Source of the DNA: Adiantum capillus-veneris
Taxonomy: Eukaryota; Streptophyta; Polypodiopsida; Polypodiales; Pteridaceae
DNA length: 64,000 nucleotides
Assembly (NCBI GenBank): GCA_014529385.2
Contig: CM043950.1
Span: 152,030,945-152,094,944, forward strand
Direction of reading: 5' to 3'
Part shown: positions 20,850 to 30,107 of the stretch, piece after piece
Layout of the letters: every line of letters begins with the position of its first letter
Numbering within the stretch: the first letter of the stretch is position 1
Translations under genes and position numbers: made by a program
Notes under the pieces: generated by a model
What the model was told of the DNA's origin: nothing
Seen by the model: the letters and a program-made list of their open reading frames with translations, nothing else
Database searches by the model: none

Positions 20850-21081
20850 AGAAGAAAGAAGCATGACTCTCGACGAAGTTGAAGTATTGAAGGAGCCACA
20901 GAAGACTTTGTGTCGCTTTTGGCGCGGCCCAAAGAAGCAAGCGTTGCAGACCTTTATGAAGTTCAAGTACCGCACGACCCACACATTAGAGTGGGCCGAC
21001 GAAGAGTCCCTTCTAGGATTCCGGATGCTTTTGGCGATCTCCCTCAATGCCATACAGTTTGGTACCAGTACCTCACTTTGA
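20836..21081 (+). CDS. B2 chromodomain frame
   Basis: An 81-codon frame (MEILEEERSMTLDEVEVLKE...) reads into a chromodomain-like segment (QALQTFMKFKYRTTHTLEW) and ends FGTSTSL just before the PPT and 3' LTR. It is in a different frame from the preceding His/Asp frame. The B3 counterpart is 48447-48665. Whether it is translated, or kept only because the 3' end is needed for replication, cannot be told from sequence. Confidence 0.65.
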   Translation: MEILEEERSMTLDEVEVLKEPQKTLCRFWRGPKKQALQTFMKFKYRTTHTLEWADEESLLGFRMLLAISLNAIQFGTSTSL

Positions 21082-21092
21082 AAATGAGGGGA

Positions 21093-22255
21093 TGTCACGT
21101 GACACATCCAACCCTATGTGTCCGTGGACAAGCTACAACATGATCAGGGTTCAGTCAGTCCAGTCAGTTTAGATTTAGAAGTGATCTGGCACTTTTGTGA
21201 GTCTATTCGTAGACCGTGCATGCCCAGTCACTTAGTGTTGATGCATATCCTCTGGTTGCACACAACATGATCATCAGTATTCCCATCAGAATCCATTAGA
21301 ATCAGGTAGGGGAATTTTTTAGTGATTTTAGCCTATTTTTCCTATTTTTGACATTTTTCACTTATTAATTTAAGTGACTTCCCAACAAAAGTAGGTAGGG
21401 CAATTTTGCTAAGTTTATATATAAGCAAACCCAAGTTAGCTCTCAATGGCAGAAGAGGCAGCAGGAGCTCCCCGCTCAACAGGCATCTTCTGAGCAAGAA
21501 CCATCAAGAACTCCTTGCCTTGGCAATTTTCCTCTCCCTTGCCTTGGCGTTTTCTCCAAGCCCTAGCTTTTGTGTTTCCAACAGATTTCCACCGCAAGCC
21601 TGCCTCAAGCCCTAGTCCTGGCGTTTTCAGTTTCCCTCATCGCCAACACTCCCAGATTCCCAGCGTTTTCTAATGCTACAAAGCTACCAGCGTTTTTGGA
21701 TTTTCAGCCTTCGGTGAGGCAGGCAAGGCAGCGTTTTCAGCCTTGGGAATAGCAGCAGATTCAGCCCTAGACATTGCAGAAGATCATCATTTTCAGCATC
21801 TTAAAACGCAGCCAAATCAGCGTTTTCAGCCACCCCGAATCAGTCCCAGATTTTCAGCCATAGCATTTTTATGGACAGCAGATAGAAGACCGCTGAAATC
21901 CTTAGGTCGTCGTCGCCATCCCCGTCGTCGTCACCGACATAGCCTAGACTTGCATCAATCCATGCATCCCATTTGTACCAGATTGTGCAATCATAAGTAG
22001 ATCACTCTCGCCGACGAGAGTGGGGCCTTCGGAGGAGGGTTTTACAACGTCTCTGGTGTCGTATCTCTCTTCTCTCTCTATCTCTCAGTCTCATACACTT
22101 GCATGCACAATGTCCATTCACTTTGTTTTTGATCATAGCATTCTCTCATTAAGAACGGAAGGCTCTACCTTCCATAAGAACAAAAGGAACCTTGAGCACA
22201 ATTCGGAGCACTCATCTTGAACAAAGCGCAAACATTCATTCCGTTGCACCTAACA
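21093..22255 (+). repeat. 3' LTR of B2
   Basis: 1163 bp, very similar to 16788-17937, preceded by the tract AAAATGAGGGGA. Confidence 0.9.
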
Positions 22256-22260
22256 ATTCA

Positions 22261-22606
22261 GTTTTCAGCCCTTTTGTCGTCATCGCCATTCCGGTTATCA
22301 TCGTCGACATAGACTAGATCTGCATCAGTCCATGGATCATCATTGTACCCGTTTGTGCAATCAATCATAGACCACTCTCGCCAACGAGAGTGGGGCCTTC
22401 GGAGGAGGGTTTTACGTATCTCTCTTCCCTCTATCTCTCAGTCTCATACACTTGCACGCATAGTATCCACTCACTTTGTTCGTGATCATAGCACTTTCCA
22501 TTAAGAACGGAAAGCTCTCCCTTCCATAAGAACTAAAAGGAACTTCTATCAAAATATGGAACACTCATCTTGAGAAAGAACAACATTCATTCCGCTGGAC
22601 CTTACA
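22261..22606 (+). repeat. 3' LTR of B1, second segment
   Basis: Continues 16787 after the ATTCA duplication. Its stem-loop at 22372-22393 (CCACTCTCG-CCAA-CGAGAGTGG) is perfect. It ends CCTTACA. Confidence 0.9.
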
Positions 22607-22739
22607 CTAAGTGCTTGGGCATGCACGGTCTGCGAACAGACTCACAAAAGTGCTAGAACACTTCCTAAGCTAACTGAACTGAACCCATGTCATGAAGTAG
22701 CTTGTCCATGTACACATAGGGTTAGATGTGCACGTGACA
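22607..22739 (-). repeat. E0 LTR, second segment
   Basis: Starts with the CTAAG target copy and ends CACGTGACA. On the minus strand it begins TGTCACGTGCACATC, the family-E LTR start. Confidence 0.8.
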
Positions 22740-23259
22740 TCTCACAGTCAGAGGCCCTGCGCCTTCCTGGCTCACCTTTTGAACACAAATCCCCCGACAA
22801 GGCACTTGGCTATGGATGCAAATCGAAGCAAGTGAATTTTAAAGCTCTTCTTCTTCTTCTCTATTGCTCTAGCTATGCTAAAAGCTTGTTCATAGAGTAA
22901 GCATACAAGAAAAGATTACCTCTTTGCTTAAAAAATACTTTTCTTCACCCTCATCTACCTCCATCCCCATAGTTCTTTCTCCTGGATGGGGTGTTCAGGG
23001 ATTGGAAAGGAGGGTTACACCATGCAAAGTTAATCGGTTCGTGAAGCTCATCATCTCATTGGTTCAAAGGAGCTTTGTAAGTGCACAAGTTTGTATTCTA
23101 AAAAGCATCTCTTTGTGAGAGAATTATAATACAAAGTCCTTCCCCCCGCTCCATGCAAATCCAGTCCTCAACAAGTTGTCAATCTTAATGTATTTTTCTC
23201 TTCAAGTTTTTTTTTTAATGATTTGATTTTGTAATGTGTAAATGATGCTAAGAAATCAA
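22740..23259 (+). other. Unassigned spacer
   Basis: No coding frame or family resemblance was recognised. A CTT-rich stretch lies near 22845. It could be original host sequence or the diverged start of the E2 LTR that follows. Confidence 0.5.
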
Positions 23260-23449
23260 CCTTACACTACCTACGGCTCTCCTCTAAAGATCCCTTTTAA
23301 TGGAAAACTCTCTTTTCATTAACCAATTCCGCTGTGATTGCATGATATTATTGGCAATTGTATCAGCATTTGTGTAAGTTAAAGCAAATATCTCTCTAGC
23401 GATAGAGAGGGGGGCCCTTGTAGGGGGGTTTGGGACCCCATCTGGTGTT

Positions 23450-23492
<43 letters not shown>

Positions 23493-23647
23493 TCATAGAA
23501 CCTTCATTCACAGTATCATTCTCTCTTCTCTCTCTAGTCTTTACACATCTCTCATGAAATAAAAGGAACCTTGAGCACATATTGAGCATTCATCCTGAGC
23601 ATTCACCATCAATCACTTCTGCTTCACATTACATTGGTATCAGGGAT
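23260..23647 (+). mobile_element. Element E2, end of 5' LTR and primer binding site
   Basis: The LTR end is recognisable by the stem-loop CTCTCTA-GCGA-TAGAGAG (23392-23409), a TC run (about 23451-23487) and the end CACATTACA at 23633, followed by TGGTATCAG at 23635. A2 then interrupts, and the E2 leader resumes at 26533. The upstream part of the LTR is too diverged to place. Confidence 0.65.
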
Positions 23648-24309
23648 TGTAACAAACTGATGAGGTGTCAAAGCCCTGAAGAAGGGAGCCAACTTGAAGA
23701 TGTCAGCCGAGGGGCCTAAAGCCTAAGAAGAACAAGTAACAGAAGAAGAAGTCCTACCAACTTATGGGGACCCCGTTCGATGGGGCCCCAAGCGACAAAG
23801 GATTAAAGTAAGCAGGACCTGCACACTCACACACACAAAAACTGATGACATGGCAGATTTTCGACAATTGCGTTGACATGATGACATGGCGTGTTGTACT
23901 GATTTCCGTGTTTTGTGCTGGCTGATGACGTGGCAGGCTGTACGGATTCCTGTGATTTACGTTGGCAGCTTTTTGGCTTTGCTTTTGGACCCGATGCTTT
24001 TGAGTTTGAAGGATTTTTACTGTAAACTGCTTTTGGGGCCTAGGGCCTTTAAATATGAGGTTAGGGCTCATTCTCTGGCATGCTTCCTGGAGAAGGTGCA
24101 GAGTCTGGAGTACCGGCTTGTACTGAGTTGATATAATATAAAGAAATACGGAAAGGGGCGCCAAGGTTTGGGGCCAATACTCTCTGGGGTGGAATTCCGC
24201 CACTCCATGTCGCGTGTCGTCTCTCTCTTTCAGTTCAATTGTTATTGAAGTGCTAAAAGTCTATTCAGTCTGTTCTTTTCTATTGGCACGTGGTGCTCGT
24301 CTTGTGACA
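23648..24309 (+). repeat. 5' LTR of A2
   Basis: It carries ACGTGGCA-type boxes near 23927 and the core motif GAAATACGGAAAGGGGCGCC at about 24144, after a TATA-like ATAATATAAAG. It lacks the telobox block of A1. Confidence 0.9.
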
Positions 24310-25181
24310 GTGGTATCAAAGCATCAGGCGTGTGCTTTTTTGAAAGCATACCGGTTCTACAAAAGGAGCAGACATAGCTATTGGAATTTTATTTGAGGTA
24401 TCTTTGTGCTCCTACCCTTGACTTATTAGCCACTCCCACCCTTACTTTATCGCGCATCGGGCGCGCTCCCGTCTTCACTGCTCATGTCTTACAGGGCATA
24501 AGCCATTAAGATCACTTGCAAGAGAACGATCCAAGATTTGTTCGAGATGCTGTTTTTCTCAGAGACAGTACCATGCAGACGTCTAGCTACCAAGCCGCAC
24601 ACTTCCAAGGACTTGGCAAGCTTTCAAGATTTTTTTTTTTCCCGAAGTTATATGGTGTTTGACATCTTTCTTCAAAGTGCAATTTCTGACAGAATGGGGT
24701 ATCCTGAAATGCTTGCCATGGAAACCCTAGCTGATTATAACTTGAAGTTTCTCGACTTCTTCCAGTAGATGTCTTTTCACGTTCAGATGACCTTGGAGGT
24801 CCAGTGCGATTGCTATCTTGGGACTACCATCGCCGCCAAAGAAACACTGTTTGTCCAAGAGTTGATGGACCATGCTGTGCTCGGCTACGACCCTATGGGA
24901 TGAACCTAACCCTAATCTTTGATGTAGGTTTCAGGATGGAAAGTCAGTCGACTTTTCGAGCTCGACTGATGTTGAGATTGCTTTTTTTAAGTTTGAAATC
25001 TGTTTGAGAACTTGTTTGGTGATCTTGTTTGGAATTTGTTTAAAATGGATGGTATGTATTTTGAACCTGTATTGGTGCCGATTTGAATTGTTTGACTCTG
25101 GTTTTAAATTTGCTTTCAATAATTGGTGATTTTACTCTCGGGTGGAGTAGTGAGAAATGATGTTTGAGAATGCTTGTTCAT

Positions 25182-25536
25182 ACTCATGGCCCGGATCCTT
25201 GTGGTTATTTGCGGGGGGAGTATTGAATGATTGAAAAGAGGTGTTTTTACTCATGGCCCGGACCATTGTGGTTATTTATGGGGGGAGTATTGTTGTTGTT
25301 ACTCATGGCCCGAACCTGCATGGTTATTTATAGGGGGAGTATTTAGAAGTCTGAGCAGTGGTTACTCTCCGCATCTCCAAACGACGTAGGCTGCGGTTTG
25401 GGGGGCGTTTGGTTGTAAAAAGCCTCTATATCTCATGGCCCGGACCTTTTTAGGTTATTTGCGGGAGGAGTGATGAGGGAGTCGTTGAATAGCTCATGGC
25501 CCGGACCTGGATGGTTATTTGCGGAGGGAGTGTTCA
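25182..25536 (+). repeat. Five-unit hairpin repeat array of A2
   Basis: Units near 25182, 25249, 25299, 25432 and 25491 match the five units of A1 in order and spacing. Most begin CTCATGGCCCGGACC where A1 units 3-5 have CTCCCGGCCCGGACC. Confidence 0.7.
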
Positions 25537-25880
25537 TCGGCGGCTTTATGTTTCTATGTTTTGTAACATGCATATGTGAGCATTTGTGTTGCATTGTGAT
25601 GTGCCAACCAATGAGTATTCCTAATTCGATGAGATTGCCTGGGTATGTAATTTTAGTGCATCAAGACACCCGTGGAAGATCAGTACGGTCCGGGTGTGAT
25701 GGCTAATTTTACTACGCCGGAATATCAAGAGTTTCGATCTGGACAAAAGGAGAAGCTAACTCCTTGATCAAAAGAGTAGAAAGGAGAAGCTAACTCCTTA
25801 ATAAAAAGAGCAAACTGATTGTCCCTCGGAATGTCCCTCGGAAATTTTTGAGCTAACTTGAGTTGTTTTGCAGATTTGCT

Positions 25881-25918
25881 GTAATCGCGGACGATTACTG
25901 TCTTTCAAGAAGGGGAGA
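25881..25918 (+). promoter_or_regulatory. Hairpin and polypurine tract of A2
   Basis: GTAATCG-CGGA-CGATTAC (25881-25898, perfect stem) followed by TTTCAAGAAGGGGAGA before the LTR. Confidence 0.7.
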
Positions 25919-26532
25919 TGTAACAAACTGCTGACGTGTCAAAGCCCTGAAGAAGGGAGCCAACTTGCAGATGTCGGCCAAGGGGCCTAAACCCTAAGAA
26001 GAACAAGTAACAGAAGAAGTCCTACCAACTTATGGGGACCCCACACACACACACACACACAAAAACTGATGACATGGCAGATTTTCGAAAATTGCGTTGA
26101 CATGATGACGTGGCAGGCTGTACGGATTTCTGTGTTTTGCGCTTGTTGCTGACGTGGCAGATTGTATGGATTTCCGTGATTTACGTTGACAGCTTTTTGG
26201 CTTTGCTTTTGGACTATATGCTTTTGAGTTTGAAGGCTTTTTACTGTAAACTGCTTTTGGGGCCTAGGGCCTTTAAATATGAGGTTAGGGCTCATTCTCT
26301 GGCATGCTTCTTGGAGAAGGTGCAAAGTCTGGAGTACCGGCTTAAACTGAGTTGATGCAATATAAAGAAATACCGAAAGGGGCGCCAAGGTTTGTGCCCA
26401 ATACTCTCTGGGGTGGAATTCCGCCACTCCGTGTCACGTGTCGTCTCTCTCTTTCAGTTAGTTGTTATTGAAGTGCTAAAAGTCTGTTCAGTCTGTTCTT
26501 TTCTATTGGCACGTGGTGCCCGTCTTGTGACA
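25919..26532 (+). repeat. 3' LTR of A2
   Basis: Collinear with 23648-24309 apart from small indels, including a CA-rich run near 26042. Confidence 0.9.
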
Positions 26533-27067
26533 CAGATCTTTGGTAGTGTTCGGTATTATCACTCAAGAAAAGACCCTAAAGAACCTCTCAAATTATTTTC
26601 TTAAAGGATTCTCATGTCCCTACCTTGAAAGTATTAGCTGCTCCATCCTTAGTTTATCGTGGATTGGGCACGCTCCTGTCTTCATTGCTCTATCTAGAAG
26701 GCAATTAAGCCATAAAAAATCACATACATTTTTTTTTGCATTTTTGAGATTGCACGTAACCCAATACCATTTGGGCGTGCTGATCTCTCTATTCTGCGTT
26801 TTTTAATAGTGGCAGGTAACCCATAAACGAAGGGCGTGTCTAGTCTCCCTCGTTCCTCTTTTCCACTCATTGAGAGTGGACCTTGCACATTGCAGTAGGC
26901 CAATTGACGTGAGGTGGGAAAAGGCAACCTTGGTGGGAGTGCAAGGCTGCCAAGGGGTGCACCCGCAAGAAGGAGTTGAGCTTGGATAAGAGAAAAGCCT
27001 TTTCAAATGCAGATTGCAAGTAGAAACCAAGTATTAAGCACCGGAAGTACCAAAGTAATCCAAGTAC
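26533..27067 (+). mobile_element. E2 leader region
   Basis: It resumes with CTTTGGTAGTGTTC, the sequence that normally follows the PBS in families B and E, and continues collinearly with the E1 leader (28249-28650). Around 26600-26710 it has a stretch resembling A2 24402-24510, suggesting module exchange. It ends where the E1 LTR starts. No gag frame is present. Confidence 0.65.
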
Positions 27068-28032
27068 TGTCACGTGCACATCTAATCGCATGTGGACAAG
27101 TTATCTCAAGTCTAGGGTTCAAGTCAGCTTAGGAAGTTTTCTGGAACCTTTGTGAGCCTGTGCGTAGGCTGTGCGTGTCCAGGCACTTAGAGTAGTTGCA
27201 TATTTTCTGGTTGCACACAGCATGATCATTAGCATGACATTCAGTACCTATCATGAGCATTTTATAGTGCATAGAACCCATTTTCCTTATTTACTCATTG
27301 TTCACTTATTTATTAATAAGTAACTTTGTTGGAAAAGTGAGTAGGGCAATTTGCTAAGTCTCTATAAAAGAAACCTAGCGCTAGCACTTTTTGGCAGAAG
27401 AGGCAAAAGAAGTTCCAGCAACTTGGAGTGCACCTTCTCAGCAAGACCGGCAAGAGGCCTTGCGTTTTCAGTCAACAGAGCAGATAGCGTTGTTGGAATG
27501 CAATTTCCCTAGCGTTTTTGCTACAGATCAGCCTGGCGTTTTCAGTTTGCAGATTCAGCCTAGCGTTTGCAGATTCCGGCGTGAGATCAGCCTAGCACAT
27601 CAGCGTTTTCAGTTTTCAACACTTAGACACCGCAAATTCAGCTATTAGCCTCACAGATTTCACCTACCCGCAGTAGATCCTCGTCGTACCATCGAGTCAG
27701 CCGGCGTTTTCAGATTCAGCCCGCTGTCTGCAGATTTCAGCATCTGCGTTTTCAGCGCATCGTCGTCGCGTCGTCGCCATTGCCGTCCTCGCCGACACAG
27801 TGTCAGAGATCAGCAGATGCTAGAAAGTCAGTGTTTTGCAGATTTCAACAGTTCAGTCCTAGCGTTTTCAAATTTCAGTCGTCTCCGTCGTCGTCATCAT
27901 TGTTGTCGACATCGTCAGCAGGTCCATTGCATCTAGACCATTCTACCAGATTTGTGCAATCTATAGCATAGACCTCTCGGGCCATAGAGAGGGGCCCTTG
28001 GAGGAGGGTTTGAGAACCGTCCGGTGTCGTAT

Positions 28033-28074
<42 letters not shown>

Positions 28075-28235
28075 CTCAGCACCTTCATTCACAGTATCAT
28101 TCACTTTCTTTGTAATCATTGCACTCTCTCATTAAAGGAACGGAAGGCTCTCCCTTCCATAAGTAAAAGAACCCTTGAGCACAGTTGGGAGCACTCATCT
28201 TGAGCAATAGCAACATTCACTTCCGCTGCACCTCA
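27068..28235 (+). repeat. 5' LTR of E1
   Basis: 1168 bp, starts TGTCACGTGCACATC and ends CTGCACCTCA. It has CTCTATAAAAG near 27360 as TATA box, GCGTTTTCAG repeats, a stem-loop with CCTCTC and GAGAGG arms near 27972-27991, and a TC run near 28035-28071. A PBS variant TGGTATAAGAGC follows at 28237. Confidence 0.85.
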
Positions 28236-28657
28236 TTGGTATAAGAGCTTTGGTAGTGATCTATATCACTCAAGGAAAGAATCACATAAATTTTTTGCTT
28301 GTTGCGGTCGCATGCAACCCAAGTCCACTTGGGCTTGTCAATTCCTAATCGTGTTTTTGAAGAGTGACAGGTAACCCAAGAAAGAAGGGCTTTTCCAGCT
28401 CCCCTTGTTCCTCTTTTCACTCATTGAGAGCGAACCGTGCACTTAGCGGCCGGCCAATCGACGTGGGGTGGGAAAAAGCAACTTTGGTGTGAGCGCAAGA
28501 CCGCCAAAGGGTGCGCCCACAGGGAAGAGTGGAGCTCGGGTAAGAGAAGCCTTCTCTAACATCGATTGCAAGCTACAGAACTTCAAGAACCTCAAGAACC
28601 CCAAGAACCTCAAGAACCCAAGTTCCTCGAGAACTCAAGTACCCAAGATCTCAGTGT

Positions 28658-29761
28658 ATGGTCATCACCCAAAGCGGAATGGATACTTTGCGTGAGGGTG
28701 ATGAGCATGGAGGTGGTGACGAAGAATTTTCCCCACCAGGAGGATTTTTTTCTGACCCTCCCCCTTCCCAATCTACACCACCGGTTGCACCAAATCCTAT
28801 GGAGGCTTTGGTCAAGTCGGTGAATGGACATGATGCTAAACAAGAGGCGCAGCGCGCTGCCTTGGATCACGAGCGCGAAGAAAGAAAGGTAGCCTTGGAG
28901 CGTGAGCATGAGCAAGCGTGCTTGGATGCCGGAGACCAGTGAAAAGGTAGGTAGTGTACGGTACGGTTTAGGTACATACGGAACGTACTTCCGTACTGAA
29001 CCAACCTTTAGGCACGTGATAGGTACGTACCATTTGTAAAAAAAAAAAATTACACTAAATTAAAGTTCACAGACCTTTCAAAATTCAGCCTCATTAACAA
29101 ATTAACAATGCAATGCTTAAAATGAACATATTGATCATAAAACTTAATGACTCAAGACTCAATACTCAAGTCTCAATGAGAAAACCAATGACCATAAATC
29201 ATAAAACCAAATAACAACTACAAACATCATGTCCATGGCATCAGCCAGAAGTCGGCATGTAATCCTGGAGGATTATAAAAGCCTAAGGCTCTCTCCCCTT
29301 CACCCTATTATCCCAATCTGAAAGCGCCCCTAGCGCACTTGGTCCGTGGAGAAAATGCCCCAATTTTTTTTCATGCCGTACTGTACTGTACGGAATCGTT
29401 AGGTACGTACGTACGGATTCCACCTTGTGGCGGAGATAGAAAGGTAGCCTTGGAGCGTGAGCGTGAGCAAGCGCGCTTGGCGGCCGAAGACAAAAAGGAA
29501 GCCTTGGAGTGTGAGCGTGAGCAAGTGCGCTTGGCAGCCGAAGAACGAAGGGCAGCTATGGATCTTGAGCGTGAGCAAGCACGTGAAGCTCAACGCATAG
29601 CGGCCGAAGAAAGGCGAGCGGCCTTGGACTTAGAGCATGAGGTGTAGAGAGACCAACTCATGCAAGAGCTGGTCCTACAGGTACTCACCTCGAAGTCCGA
29701 GCCGTCAAAGATGTGGGTAGCTCATCAGGTAGCACAAGCAGAGATTCGGACTCCAACAATC
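28658..29761 (+). pseudogene. E1 gag, interrupted
   Basis: The ATG at 28658 opens MVITQSGMD and EEFSPPGGFF as in B2. A charged helical region follows, built from units like LEREREQARLAAEERR; part is before (28850-28930) and part after (29432-29647) a foreign 489-bp insertion. A stop at 29645 and loss of frame follow. At about 29761 the sequence switches to the truncated C2 LTR, and the rest of E1 pol is missing. Gag of this type should form the particle shell. It is clearly non-functional. Confidence 0.75.
28951..29439 (+). mobile_element. GTAC-rich insertion with 8-bp flanking repeat
   Basis: An AT-rich 489-bp body is bounded by GTACGG-rich ends and flanked by AAAGGTAG on both sides (28943-28950 and 29440-29447). 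The two ends resemble each other in direct orientation (TGTACGG...TTAGGTAC), not inverted. An 8-bp duplication suggests a hAT-like miniature element, but terminal inverted repeats were not found. Confidence 0.55.
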
Positions 29762-30081
29762 CAGTCTTTAAAATTAAAGCTCGTTCTCTCTTTCAAGCTT
29801 ACGTAAATAAAAGCAAGGCCAAAAAGCTTCAACGTAGGACTTTTCAGCCAGCATCGCGTGGATTAAAAAAAAAAAGTCAAAACTAGAGCGTTGCCACAAA
29901 TGTTGCCACGTCATCAATTGCCGTCTGTATTGCTGTCACGTCAGCCTGCCACTGCCAGCCAACAGCCCACCACAGGGGTGTGTGCACTGGGCACCCACGT
30001 CAGCATTGCCAAGAATTTTCTCGGGGGCTATCCATGCTGAAAGGGTGTATGTGTGTGCAGCCACGTCACCAGTTTGTGACA
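29762..30081 (-). repeat. 3' LTR of C2, truncated
   Basis: Collinear with 56517-56828. On the minus strand it begins TGTCACAAACTGGTGACGTGG. About 355 bp of its end are missing at the junction with E1 gag. Confidence 0.8.
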
Positions 30082-30107
30082 TACCCCCCTTTTGAAAGCA
30101 TTGTAAT

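Larger units (their letters stand above)
16788..22255 (+). mobile_element. Element B2, non-autonomous chromovirus derivative
   Basis: LTRs 16788-17937 and 21093-22255 are flanked by perfect ATTCA duplications (16783-16787 and 22256-22260). The PBS at 17939-17950 is the variant TGGTACCAGAGC. The interior lacks RT, RNase H and the integrase core; it holds a gag start, a charged helix, His/Asp repeats, a relic of the integrase zinc domain and a chromodomain. A reversed solo LTR (18451-19637) interrupts gag. B3 has the same internal organisation, so this is a transposed family rather than a one-off deletion. Confidence 0.9.
3785..22606 (+). mobile_element. Element B1 (gypsy chromovirus) with nested insertions
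   Basis: The LTRs are 3785-4935 and 16020-16787 continued at 22261-22606. The flanks GTAAG (3780-3784) and CTAAG (22607-22611) match at four of five bases, which fits a target duplication in the E0 LTR. Inside lie a PBS, a leader, nine gag codons, then C1 (5384-14604), then the integrase and chromodomain end. The stretch from gag to RNase H is absent, so B1 lost about 3 kb at or before the C1 insertion. B2 interrupts the 3' LTR. Confidence 0.85.
23648..26532 (+). mobile_element. Element A2, complete non-autonomous LTR element
   Basis: LTRs 23648-24309 (662 bp) and 25919-26532 (614 bp) begin TGTAACAAACTG and end CTTGTGACA. The PBS at 24311-24322 is TGGTATCAAAGC. The 1.6-kb interior has no gag, RT or integrase. 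It contains short frames near 24538-24900 (perhaps a gag relic), five hairpin units and a hairpin-PPT module. Flanks GGGAT and CAGAT match at three of five bases, and the join restores the E2 leader, so this is an insertion. Confidence 0.85.
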
